Of a stretch of DNA of 64,000 bases, positions 8,536 to 16,236 are shown in pieces. The number at the start of each line of letters is the position of its first letter. Position 1 is the first letter of the stretch. The notes beneath the pieces were generated by a model. It had not been told where the DNA came from, did not search any database, and saw only the letters and a program-made list of their open reading frames with translations. Location: NCBI RefSeq assembly GCF_014650995.1, contig NZ_BMWA01000012.1, positions 24,178-88,177 on the forward strand. The letters are read 5' to 3'. The translations under genes and the position numbers were made by a program. This DNA comes from Streptomyces viridiviolaceus. GTDB taxonomy: Bacteria; Actinomycetota; Actinomycetes; Streptomycetales; Streptomycetaceae.

Positions 8536-8574
8536 CGCCCCTACGGCATCGAAAGGGGCGACGCATCGCCACGA

Positions 8575-8607
8575 CGGGGTACGGGGAGGCGGCCTCCCCG
8601 TACCCCG
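8575..8607 (-). terminator. Hairpin between lipoprotein gene and ABC operon
   Basis: CGGGGTACGGGGAGGC (8575-8590) is the exact reverse complement of 8592-8607, leaving effectively a tetraloop. It lies 53 bp after the lipoprotein stop and before the ATPase. It could end most transcription so that the binding protein is made in excess over the transporter. Confidence 0.8.
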
Positions 8608-8659
8608 CCGCGCGGACGCAACCCCGTGGTTACACGCTGCTCAGGGTCTTGCTGGGATG

Positions 8660-9706
8660 TCAGCTGCTCTTGACCTTGATCTCGCCGCTGATGATCTTCT
8701 CCTTGGCCGCCTCGACGGCCTCCTGGACCGCCTTGTCGGCCTTGAACTTGGGGTTGGAGTCCGCGAGACCGACCTCGCCGGACTTCAGATCGCCCCTGAC
8801 GATACCGGTCTCGGGCTTGCCGTCCTCGACCGACTTCGAGAGGTTGTAGACCGCCTTCGCGACGTCCTTCGTCGCCGAAGTCAGGATGTATTCCTTGTAC
8901 TTGGCGAGGGCTTCCTGCTTGTACTGGTCGGAGTCGACGCCGATCGCCCAGATCTTGTTGGCGGCGGCGGCCTCGATGACACCCTGGCCGGACAGACCGG
9001 CGGCCGCGTAGACGACGTCGGCCTTCTTCTCGATCTGGCCCTCGGCGGCGGTCTTGCCCTTGTCCGGGCTGGAGAAGCCGCCCTCCTCCGCCGTCTGCGT
9101 CAGGTACTGCGACAGCACCTTGACCTTCGGGTTGGTGTCCTTGACGCCCTGCTGGAAGCCGGCCTCGAACTTGTGGATCAGCGGCACGTCCACGCCGCCC
9201 ACGAAGCCGACCGTGTTGGTCTTGGTGCTCTTGGCGGCGGCGACGCCGGCGAGGTAGGACGCCTCCTCCTCGGAGAAGACCAGGTCGGCCACGTTCTTGG
9301 CCTCGATGGTGGCGTCGTCCACGATGCCGAAGGTGGTGTCCGGGAACTTCTCCGCGGCACCCTTCATGGCGGCGGCGTACGCGTAGCCCACGCCGATGAC
9401 CGGGTTGTAGCCCTGCTTGGCCAGGGACTCCAGGCGCTGCTGCTTGTCGGCGTCCGTCTCGCCCTCGGTGGGCTCGATGTCGGCCGTCTCGTAGCCGAAC
9501 TCCTTCTTCGCCTGCTCCAGGCCCGCGTACGCGGCGTCGTTGAACGACTGGTCGCCCTTGCCGCCGACGTCGTACGCGATGGCGAGGCCCTTGTCGCCCT
9601 TCGACTCCGACGACCCGGAGGTCGAGGTACCACCGCAGGCGGAGAGGGCGAGGGCCAGGGAGGCGGTCGCTGCGCCTGCGACCGTGATCCGGGAAATCCG
9701 GCGCAT
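8660..9706 (-). CDS. BMP-family substrate-binding lipoprotein (PnrA/BmpA-like), copy 1
   Basis: This 348-residue protein captures ligand outside the membrane for the ABC importer. It has a lipoprotein signal with lipobox LSAC and lipidated Cys24. The mature BMP/PnrA domain is a periplasmic-binding fold (LAIAYDVGGKGDQSFNDAAY, then IGVDSDQYKQEALAKYKEYI). BMP proteins typically bind purine nucleosides. The ATG at 9706 has AGGAG upstream; longer in-frame starts would precede the promoter and are rejected. It is closely similar to the next gene, evidently a tandem duplicate. Confidence 0.93.
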   Translation of the reverse strand: MRRISRITVAGAATASLALALSACGGTSTSGSSESKGDKGLAIAYDVGGKGDQSFNDAAYAGLEQAKKEFGYETADIEPTEGETDADKQQRLESLAKQGYNPVIGVGYAYAAAMKGAAEKFPDTTFGIVDDATIEAKNVADLVFSEEEASYLAGVAAAKSTKTNTVGFVGGVDVPLIHKFEAGFQQGVKDTNPKVKVLSQYLTQTAEEGGFSSPDKGKTAAEGQIEKKADVVYAAAGLSGQGVIEAAAANKIWAIGVDSDQYKQEALAKYKEYILTSATKDVAKAVYNLSKSVEDGKPETGIVRGDLKSGEVGLADSNPKFKADKAVQEAVEAAKEKIISGEIKVKSS

Positions 9707-9765
9707 GTGGGGTGCTCCTGTCGTACAAGCGCCGGACGGTTCGGCTTCGGCGCTGGCTTCGCCGC

Positions 9766-9794
9766 AGATTAACGCGCGTAGACCTGCCTGAAAA
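9766..9794 (-). promoter_or_regulatory. Promoter of lipoprotein copy 1 with operator in spacer
   Basis: Read on the minus strand, -35 TTTTCA (9794-9789), a 17-bp spacer and -10 TAATCT (9771-9766) lie about 60 bp before the start codon. The 15-mer ATTAACGCGCGTAGA (plus strand, 9768-9782) spans the -10 and adjacent spacer. It is identical upstream of copy 2, a strong candidate operator. No transcript data support the start site. Confidence 0.6.
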
Positions 9795-9908
9795 CCCCTT
9801 CTGTCCACCTTGTTATCCGCCCGTGCCCAAGGCGCCGCGTGGGACGGGCCGGGGCTTGCCGGACGCAAACAGCGCGTGGTCGGAGGGTGACGGGAGGAAC
9901 CGGGAACG

Positions 9909-9949
9909 CCGGAGCGGGCGGGCGCTTCCCGGGCACCCGCCCGCTCCGG
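9909..9949 (-). terminator. Hairpin terminator after lipoprotein copy 2
   Basis: CCGGAGCGGGCGGG (9909-9922) pairs perfectly with CCCGCCCGCTCCGG (9936-9949) around a 13-nt loop. An outer GGAACG/CGTTCC pair adds length. It lies about 57 bp beyond the stop of the gene ending at 10006, and before the copy 1 promoter. Confidence 0.8.
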
Positions 9950-10005
9950 TCACGTTCCGCCGCGCTCGCCCCTGGGGGCGGTACGCGGCGGGGCCGTGTC
10001 GCGGA

Positions 10006-11058
10006 TCACTCGGTCTTGACCTTGATGGAGCCGTCGACGATGCCTTCCTTGGCCTTGGCCACGGCGTCCGCGGCGCCCGGGACCTCGGCGAACTTCGGGT
10101 TGCTGTCCGACAGGCCCACGCCGTCGGACTTCAGGTCGAAGGTCTGGGTGCCGGTCAGCGGCTTGCCGTCCTCGACCGACTTGGCCAGGGCGAACACCGC
10201 GCCGTTGATGTCCTTGAGCGCGGAGGTCAGGATGTGGTCCTTGTACGCCGCGAGGGCTTCCTGCTTGTACTGGTCGGAGTCGACGCCGATCGCCCAGACC
10301 TTCGCCTTGGCGGCGGCCTCGATCACGCCCTGGCCGGACAGACCGGCCGCCTGGTAGACGACGTCGGCCTTCTTCTCGATCTGGCCCTCGGCGGCGGCGC
10401 GGCCCTTGTCCGGGCTGGAGAAGCCGCCCTCCTCCGCGGTCTGCGTCAGGTACTGCGAGATCACCTTCACCTTGGGGTTGGTGTCCTTGACGCCCTGCTC
10501 GTAGCCGGCCTCGAACTTGTGGATGAGCGGCACGTCCACACCGCCCACGAAGCCGACCACGTTCGTCTTGGTGGCCTTGGCGGCGGCGACACCGGCGAGG
10601 TAGGACGCCTCGTTCTCGGCGAAGACGAGCGACGCCACGTTCTTGCCCTCGACCACGGAGTCCACGATGCCGAAGGTGGTGTCCGGGTACTTCTCGGCCA
10701 CGGCCTTCATCGCCGGGCCGTAGGCGAATCCGACGCCGATGACCGGGTTGTAGCCCTGCTTCGCCAGCGAGGCGAGGCGCTGCTCCTTGTCGGCGTCGGT
10801 CTCGCCCTCGGTGGGCTCGATGTCGGCGGTCTTGTAGCCGAACTCCTTCTGGGCCCTCTGCAGACCGGCGTACGCGGCGTCGTTGAAGGACTGGTCGCCC
10901 TTGCCGCCGATGTCGTACGCGATCGCGAGGCCCTTGTCGTCCTTGGCGCCCTCGTCGCCGCTGTTGCCTTCGCTGCTGGTGCCGCCGCAGGCGGTGGCGG
11001 CGAGTGCGAGCGACGCGACCCCCACCGCGACGCGGGTCAGTCTCGATATCCGACGCAT
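10006..11058 (-). CDS. BMP-family substrate-binding lipoprotein (PnrA/BmpA-like), copy 2
   Basis: This 350-residue lipoprotein has the same layout as copy 1. It starts MRRISRLTRV, has a lipobox ending ATAC with Cys24, then a BMP domain (LAIAYDIGGKGDQSFNDAAY, VIGVGFAYGPAMKAVAEKYP). Nucleotide identity with copy 1 is high over long blocks, indicating fairly recent tandem duplication. The ATG at 11058 was chosen because the lipoprotein signal begins there; upstream in-frame codons precede its promoter. Two binding proteins for one transporter could broaden nucleoside specificity. Confidence 0.93.
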   Translation of the reverse strand: MRRISRLTRVAVGVASLALAATACGGTSSEGNSGDEGAKDDKGLAIAYDIGGKGDQSFNDAAYAGLQRAQKEFGYKTADIEPTEGETDADKEQRLASLAKQGYNPVIGVGFAYGPAMKAVAEKYPDTTFGIVDSVVEGKNVASLVFAENEASYLAGVAAAKATKTNVVGFVGGVDVPLIHKFEAGYEQGVKDTNPKVKVISQYLTQTAEEGGFSSPDKGRAAAEGQIEKKADVVYQAAGLSGQGVIEAAAKAKVWAIGVDSDQYKQEALAAYKDHILTSALKDINGAVFALAKSVEDGKPLTGTQTFDLKSDGVGLSDSNPKFAEVPGAADAVAKAKEGIVDGSIKVKTE

Positions 11059-11108
11059 CTGAAGTTCCCCATTCTCCAAAGCCCCGCAGCGGGCGCTCGG
11101 TTCGGCGC

Positions 11109-11137
11109 ACATTAACGCGCGTAGAAACTCCTGGGAA
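11109..11137 (-). promoter_or_regulatory. Promoter of lipoprotein copy 2 with operator in spacer
   Basis: On the minus strand, -35 TTCCCA (11137-11132), a 17-bp spacer and -10 TAATGT (11114-11109) lie about 50 bp before the start codon. The identical 15-mer ATTAACGCGCGTAGA sits at 11111-11125, in the same register to -10 as in copy 1. Flanking sequence otherwise differs, which argues for selection on the element. Confidence 0.6.
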
Positions 11138-11280
11138 CGGGGTTCCGCAGGGCCGTTACCCATTCGTGCCGCTGGCCGGTTACGCCCTTGTGAACCACCG
11201 GACCGAAGGGGCCCGAAAGGGGCGCGCGCGGGGCATGTGCGGGCCTGCACCGCACGCGCACCCGGCTGCTCCGGGCCCGC

Positions 11281-11305
11281 CCCGGCCGCAACCGCAACGG
11301 CCGGG
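11281..11305 (-). terminator. Hairpin after the amidohydrolase gene
   Basis: CCCGGCCG (11281-11288) pairs with CGGCCGGG (11298-11305) around a 9-nt loop. It lies 45 bp beyond the M20 amidohydrolase stop. The stem is short, so this is a weaker call than the other hairpins here. Confidence 0.5.
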
Positions 11306-11349
11306 CCGCGGGCGGTCCCCCTGCCGGACGGCGCCGACGGGCGCGGCCG

Positions 11350-12579
11350 TCAGACGGCGTCGATGAGCGCGGCCGCGGTGAAGAGCTCCACGCCGACGGT
11401 GATGGCGTGCTCGTCCACGTCGAAGTCACCCTGGTGCAGGTCGCGGACCGTGCGCTCGCCGGGCGGGCGGACCCCGAGCCGGGCCATGGCGCCGGGCACC
11501 TGCTCCAGGTACCAGGAGAAGTCCTCGCCGCCGAGGCTCTGCTCGGTGTTCTCGACGGCGTCCGTGCCGCGCCGGGCGGCCATGGCGGCCTGGAGCAGTT
11601 CGGTGCTCGTCACCTCGTTGACGACCGGGGGCACGCCTCGCACGTAGGTGATCTCGGACTTGGCCCGGTACAGGTTGGCGATCTCGTCGATGGCGCCGAC
11701 GACGAGGTCGGGCGCCTGCCGCCAGGCGTCCAGGTCGAGGCAGCGCACGGTCCCCGCCAGCTCGGCGTGCTGCGGGATGACGTTCGGGGCGTGGCCGGAC
11801 TCGACCCGCCCCCACGTCATGACGAGCCCGCTGCGGCTGTCCACGCGCCGGGACACGAGCGCGGGGACGTCGACGACCACGCGTGCCGTGGCGGTGACCA
11901 GGTCGGTCGTCAGGTGCGGTCGTGCGGTGTGTCCGCCGGGGCCGTTGAGGGCGATCTCCAGTCGGTCGCAGGCCGAGGTGATGGGGCCCACCCGCAGTCC
12001 GATCCTGCCGACTTCCACCCGGGGGTCGCAGTGCACGGCAAGGATGCGGCGCACCCCGTCGAGTGCGCCGCCCTCGATGGCGTCGGCGGCACCGCCGGGC
12101 AGCACCTCCTCCGCCGGCTGGAAGATCAGCCGCACGGGCCGGGGCAGCAGGCCCTCCTCGTGCAGGGCGGCGAGCACGAGTCCGGTGCCGAGGACGACCG
12201 TGGTGTGCACGTCGTGCCCGCAGGCGTGGGCCCGGTCCGGCACGGTCGACCGGTACGGGCACTCGCTCTTGGTGTCCGGGATGGGCAGGGCGTCGATGTC
12301 GGCCCGCAGGGCGAGCATCCTCGGGCCGCCGGCCCACTGTCCCGATTCGGTGCCGATGTCGCAGACGAGTCCGGTCCCGACGGGGAGCACGCGCGGCTTG
12401 AGGCCGGCCGCTTCGAGCCGTTCCTTGATCGCGGCAGTGGTGCGGAACTCCTGGTTGCCCAGCTCGGGGTGCATGTGCAGGTCGCGACGGAACGCGACGA
12501 GTTCGGCACGCAGTGCCTCCGGCAAGTTGCCGGGAAGCAGTGCTTCCCCTGACGGATCGGCCTCGGACTCTAGGGACAT
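11350..12579 (-). CDS. M20-family amidohydrolase (IAA-amino-acid hydrolase-like)
   Basis: This 409-residue cytosolic metallohydrolase cleaves an amide bond of an N-acylated substrate. M20D features are present: metal ligands in HACGHDVHTT and PAEEVLPGG, HCDPRVEVG, the dimerisation domain (GPGGHTARPH), and the C-terminal ligand region SLGGEDFSWYL. Family members hydrolyse N-acyl amino acids, hippurate or indole-acetyl conjugates; the substrate here is unknown. ATG 12579 is preferred over an in-frame GTG at 12591 because GAGGGTGAAG precedes it at a usable distance. It stands alone between the nucleoside locus and the glycopolymer cluster. Confidence 0.88.
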   Translation of the reverse strand: MSLESEADPSGEALLPGNLPEALRAELVAFRRDLHMHPELGNQEFRTTAAIKERLEAAGLKPRVLPVGTGLVCDIGTESGQWAGGPRMLALRADIDALPIPDTKSECPYRSTVPDRAHACGHDVHTTVVLGTGLVLAALHEEGLLPRPVRLIFQPAEEVLPGGAADAIEGGALDGVRRILAVHCDPRVEVGRIGLRVGPITSACDRLEIALNGPGGHTARPHLTTDLVTATARVVVDVPALVSRRVDSRSGLVMTWGRVESGHAPNVIPQHAELAGTVRCLDLDAWRQAPDLVVGAIDEIANLYRAKSEITYVRGVPPVVNEVTSTELLQAAMAARRGTDAVENTEQSLGGEDFSWYLEQVPGAMARLGVRPPGERTVRDLHQGDFDVDEHAITVGVELFTAAALIDAV

Positions 12580-12837
12580 CAGTTGCTTCACCCTCTGAAG
12601 GGTAGGACGCCGAGGCGGTCAACTGACCCACGATCAACAAAAGTTCAACCCGTTAGGGGACGAAAAGTTGGCCGTACGGCGCATGGCTCTCGACAGAGGT
12701 GGGTACCCTCATGGGTCTTTTCGGCCGTGGTGCCCGCTCTCTGTTTTCCTTGCTGCTTCCACGGATACCACGCCCCGCCCACCCCACGCGTCCCCGTTCA
12801 CCAGCCGGACGACCCGTCGGGGCCCGGTGCGGGGTGT

Positions 12838-13905
12838 CTAGCCGGCGCTCGGCACGGCCGACAGCCGGTGCACGTCCCGTGCCGTCCCGGTCACCCCGGA
12901 CAGGAAGCCGCGGGCCCGTGGTGAGGCGTTCCGGGTCAGCCAGTCGGGGTCGATGTCGCAGACGGCGACCCTGACCCGGGTGCCGGCCAGGGCCAGCGGC
13001 AGGGTGTGGACGACCGTGGACGGAAAGCTGAGGATGGTCCGCCCGATCGGGCCACGGCGGGCGATCAGCTCCAGGGGGAGGTCGGGGCGGACGACCTCCA
13101 GGCCGGTCTCCACCGCCAGCCGGTGGAGCTTCTCGGCGCTCTCGCGGCGGTGGGCGAAGTAACGGGTCGCGCCGTGGGTCTTCGCCAGGCCGCGCACGGC
13201 CTCCAGGTAGCGGTCGCCGTCCACGACGCCCGTTTCCACCAGTGACGTGCCGACCATGTCGGCGCCCTTGGTGATGCGGGGCGGCCCGAAGCGGGCGCGG
13301 GTCCAGGCGAAGCCGTTGGCGGTGACCGTGACGCCGTCCGGGGTCTCCTCGATCGGCATGGAGGAGAAGACCGAGACCCGGCGGTCCCGGGTCGGGGTCA
13401 GGCGGCGGCGCGCCGAGGAGGACACCGGGGCGAAGAGCAGGTCTCGGGGGCCGGGGCGGGTGCCCTTGCGGTGCCAGCGCACCAGGCGTTCGCCGCGGGC
13501 CAGCTGGGTGACGAACTCCATCGTGGCCGTGCCGTCGTCGACGACGACCAGCTCGCGGGCCCGGGTGATGGTGAGGAGCAGCTGCACGTAGCGGGAGAAG
13601 GGGTCGCCCATGACGATGCGGTCCGCTCGGCGCAGGGAGGCCGTCAGGCCGCCCACGGTGCGGAACGGGGCCGTGGCACCGCCCCGCGCCTCCTCCCAGC
13701 GGACCTGGTGGCCCTCCTGCCGGGCCAGTTCCGCCATGCGGCGCAGCTGGCCGCGGGTCATCGGGTCGACGGGTGACAGGACGACGAGGGTGAGCCCCGC
13801 GCCGGGCGCGTGCGTGTGCGCCCACTCCAGCACGTTCAGGAGCTGCACCGGGCTCTCGACGAAGGCGAGAGTGTGGGGGCCGGCATTCCCGGCGCGGGGG
13901 CTCAT
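12838..13905 (-). CDS. Polysialyltransferase-like glycosyltransferase
   Basis: This 355-residue protein resembles the alpha-2,8-polysialyltransferase/LOS sialyltransferase-type family. It opens with TLAFVESPVQLLNVLEWAHT, and has DRIVMGDPFSRYVQLLL, LVVVDDGTATMEFVTQL, RYFAHRRESAEKL and SFPSTVVHTLPLAL, matching the usual FxSPxQLLN, DDG, HP/HR and SS/ST landmarks. It is the last gene of the minus arm, 41 bp after the NeuB-family synthase. It therefore probably transfers or polymerises a CMP-activated nonulosonic acid such as Kdn. No membrane segment is seen. Confidence 0.8.
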   Translation of the reverse strand: MSPRAGNAGPHTLAFVESPVQLLNVLEWAHTHAPGAGLTLVVLSPVDPMTRGQLRRMAELARQEGHQVRWEEARGGATAPFRTVGGLTASLRRADRIVMGDPFSRYVQLLLTITRARELVVVDDGTATMEFVTQLARGERLVRWHRKGTRPGPRDLLFAPVSSSARRRLTPTRDRRVSVFSSMPIEETPDGVTVTANGFAWTRARFGPPRITKGADMVGTSLVETGVVDGDRYLEAVRGLAKTHGATRYFAHRRESAEKLHRLAVETGLEVVRPDLPLELIARRGPIGRTILSFPSTVVHTLPLALAGTRVRVAVCDIDPDWLTRNASPRARGFLSGVTGTARDVHRLSAVPSAG

Positions 13906-13946
13906 CGGCGTACGACCGTCCCGTCGTGGTGGGGGTGGGGGTGAGG

Positions 13947-14885
13947 TCAGACCGAGACCGGCTCGCCCGCCGCCGCGGCGATCTCCGCCTCGGCGACCAC
14001 GCCGGTGACGCGGCGCAGCTTCTTCATGGGGCCGAGCTCGGACTCGTAGACCTTCTTGACGCCGTCGCCGAGGGAGGCCTCGATGGTGCGGATGTCGCGG
14101 ACGAGGCGGGTCAGGCCCTGCGGCTCGACCGAGGCGGCCTGGTCGGAGCCCCACATGGCGCGGTCCAGGGTGATGTGGCGCTCGACGAAGGTGGCGCCGA
14201 GGGCGACCGCGGCGAGGGTGGTCTGGAGGCCGGTCTCGTGGCCGGAGTAGCCGATCGGGACGTTCGGGTACTCCTGCTGGAGGGTGTTGATCACGCGCAG
14301 GTTCAGCTCCTCCGCCTTCGCCGGGTAGGTGGAGGTGGCGTGGCAGAGCAGGATGTTGTCGCTGCCCAGGACCTCGACGGCGTGGCGGATCTGCTTCGGG
14401 GTGGACATGCCGGTGGAGAGGATGACCGTGCGGCCGGTGGCGCGCAGGGCGCGCAGCAGCTCGTCGTCCGTGAGGGAGGCGGAGGCCACCTTGTGGGCGG
14501 GGACGTCGAACTTCTCCAGGAAGGCGACGGCCTCGGTGTCCCACGGGGAGGCGAACCAGTCGATCCCCTTCTCCTTGCAGTACTCGTCGATCTGGCGGTA
14601 CTCGTCCTCGCCGAACTCCACGCGGTGGCGGTAGTCGATGTACGTCATCCGGCCCCAGGGGGTGTCGCGCTCGATGTCCCACTGGTCGCGCGGGGTGCAG
14701 ATCTCGGGGGTGCGCTTCTGGAACTTGACGGCGTCGCAGCCGGCCTCGGCGGCCACGTCGATCAGCTTGAAGGCGTTGTCGAGGTCGCCGTTGTGGTTGA
14801 TGCCGATCTCGCCGGTGATGTAGACGGGGCGGCCGGGGCCGGCCTCGCGCGTACCGAAGGTGCGGATGCGGGAGTTGGTGCTCAT
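13947..14885 (-). CDS. neuB: Nonulosonic acid (sialic acid/Kdn-type) synthase, NeuB family
   Basis: This 312-residue TIM-barrel enzyme condenses phosphoenolpyruvate with a six-carbon sugar (ManNAc, mannose or a 6-phosphate) to give a nine-carbon keto-acid. Family motifs are EIGINHNGDLDNAFKLID, AVKFQKRTPE, STGMST, HATSTYPAK, GYSGHETGL and VERHITLDR. It is shorter than typical NeuB (about 345 residues): it ends after AAAAGEPVSV and lacks the C-terminal antifreeze-like SAF domain that normally caps the partner active site. The ATG at 14885 lies 14 bp after the CMP-synthetase stop. Context points to Kdn or a Kdn 9-phosphate product. Confidence 0.88.
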   Translation of the reverse strand: MSTNSRIRTFGTREAGPGRPVYITGEIGINHNGDLDNAFKLIDVAAEAGCDAVKFQKRTPEICTPRDQWDIERDTPWGRMTYIDYRHRVEFGEDEYRQIDEYCKEKGIDWFASPWDTEAVAFLEKFDVPAHKVASASLTDDELLRALRATGRTVILSTGMSTPKQIRHAVEVLGSDNILLCHATSTYPAKAEELNLRVINTLQQEYPNVPIGYSGHETGLQTTLAAVALGATFVERHITLDRAMWGSDQAASVEPQGLTRLVRDIRTIEASLGDGVKKVYESELGPMKKLRRVTGVVAEAEIAAAAGEPVSV

Positions 14886-14899
14886 GGCTGGGTCTTTCC

Positions 14900-16153
14900 T
14901 TACTTGGACTGGGTGATCGTGGTGGGGGATGCGAGGGAGTCGAGCGAGGGGCCGAGGATCCAGCCGGCGATCTCCCGGATCGCGCCGTCGCCACCGGGGA
15001 CGGTGGTGACCGCGCGGGCGGCGCCGCGTACGACGTCGTGGGCGTTCGCGACCGCCACGGGCCAGCCGACGAGGGCGAAGCACGGGAGGTCGTTGACGTC
15101 GTTTCCGACGTAGAGCACGCGCTCGGGCGCGATGCCCTGCTCCTCGCACCACTGCTTGAGCGCGAGGTCCTTGCGGTCGATGCCGTGCAGCACCGGGAGC
15201 TTCAGCTTCCGGGCGCGGGCGGCGACGACCGGGTTCACCTCCGTGGACAGGATCAGCATCGTCAGCCCGCTTCTGCGCAGGGCCGCGATGCCGAGTCCGT
15301 CACCGCGGTGCACGGAGACGAACTCCCGTCCGTCGGAGTCGATCAGCACCCGGTCGTCGGTCTGGGTGCCGTCGAAGTCGAGGACGACCGCGTCGATGTC
15401 GTCGGCGGTCGGAAGCGCGCCGGGGCGTGCCGCGTCGAACAGGGGCGCGAGGGCCCGGGCGCGGGCCAGGTCGTGCGGGTCGTCGATCTCCAGGACGCGG
15501 GCCGGGTCGGTGCGGACCAGGTCGGTGCGGCCGAAGAAGCGGTGCCCGTGCTCGCGGAAGCCGGCCGCGTCCATGGCGTAGGCGGCGCCGGTCTCCAGCA
15601 GGTCCTGGGGGCGGTCCTGGCGGCGCGGACGGTACGACTTGTCGTGGTTGACGCCGTGGCCGCCCTCGGCCTCGTCGTCCGCGTCGCGCCACACGAAGCC
15701 GTGGAACGGGGCCACCGTGACGGCGGTGTCGGCGCCGTTCTCGACGACCGCGGCGGCCACCCCGTCGACGTCCTCGCGGACCAGGAACGGGCTGGTGCAC
15801 TGCACGAGCAGTACCACGTCGACGGTCGCGCCGTGCAGGGCCTCGTGGGCCTCCATGGCGTGCAGCACCGCGGCCTCGGAGGTCGCCGTGTCCCCGGCGA
15901 TGGCGGCCGGGCGCAGCACGACCTCGGCGCCGGCCTCCCGGGCCGCCGCGGCGATGGCCTGGTCGTCGGTGGAGACCACGACGTCCGTCACCAGGCGGGT
16001 GGCCCGGCACTCGCGCACGGCGCGGGCCACGAGGGGCACGCCGCCGACGGGGGCGAGGTTCTTCGCGGGGACGCCCTTGGAGCCGCCGCGCGCGGGGATC
16101 ACGGCGAGCACACGGCGCACCGAGGCGCCCTGGCCCGCTTCCGGGTCGGTCAT
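14900..16153 (-). CDS. neuA: CMP-nonulosonate (acylneuraminate) cytidylyltransferase fused to KdsC-like HAD phosphatase
   Basis: This is a 417-residue bifunctional protein. Residues about 13-240 form the CMP-sugar synthetase (VLAVIPARGGSKGVPAKNL, QCTSPF, ETGAAYAM, EIDDPHDL), which activates the keto-sugar with CTP. Residues about 253-417 form a HAD domain with the nucleophile pair Asp259/Asp261 (VVLDFDGTQTDD), a lysine in DRKDLALKQW and the acidic motif GNDVNDLPCF, so it looks catalytically competent. It probably removes phosphate from a nonulosonate 9-phosphate before activation. AAGGAG precedes ATG 16153. It is 14 bp upstream of neuB. Confidence 0.9.
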   Translation of the reverse strand: MTDPEAGQGASVRRVLAVIPARGGSKGVPAKNLAPVGGVPLVARAVRECRATRLVTDVVVSTDDQAIAAAAREAGAEVVLRPAAIAGDTATSEAAVLHAMEAHEALHGATVDVVLLVQCTSPFLVREDVDGVAAAVVENGADTAVTVAPFHGFVWRDADDEAEGGHGVNHDKSYRPRRQDRPQDLLETGAAYAMDAAGFREHGHRFFGRTDLVRTDPARVLEIDDPHDLARARALAPLFDAARPGALPTADDIDAVVLDFDGTQTDDRVLIDSDGREFVSVHRGDGLGIAALRRSGLTMLILSTEVNPVVAARARKLKLPVLHGIDRKDLALKQWCEEQGIAPERVLYVGNDVNDLPCFALVGWPVAVANAHDVVRGAARAVTTVPGGDGAIREIAGWILGPSLDSLASPTTITQSK

Positions 16154-16236
16154 GGCATCTGCTCCTTGCGCAGGTATCGCGGAAATCGGGGCGGTCGTCG
16201 CGGGAGGACGGGCGCTCGTCGCGGGGTCCGGGGCGG

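Noticed and set aside
9768..9782. BldD box upstream of the lipoprotein genes
   Set aside because: TTAACGCGCGTAGA resembles the TNAC...GTNA half-sites, but spacing between halves and the central C(A/T)G do not match the BldD consensus.
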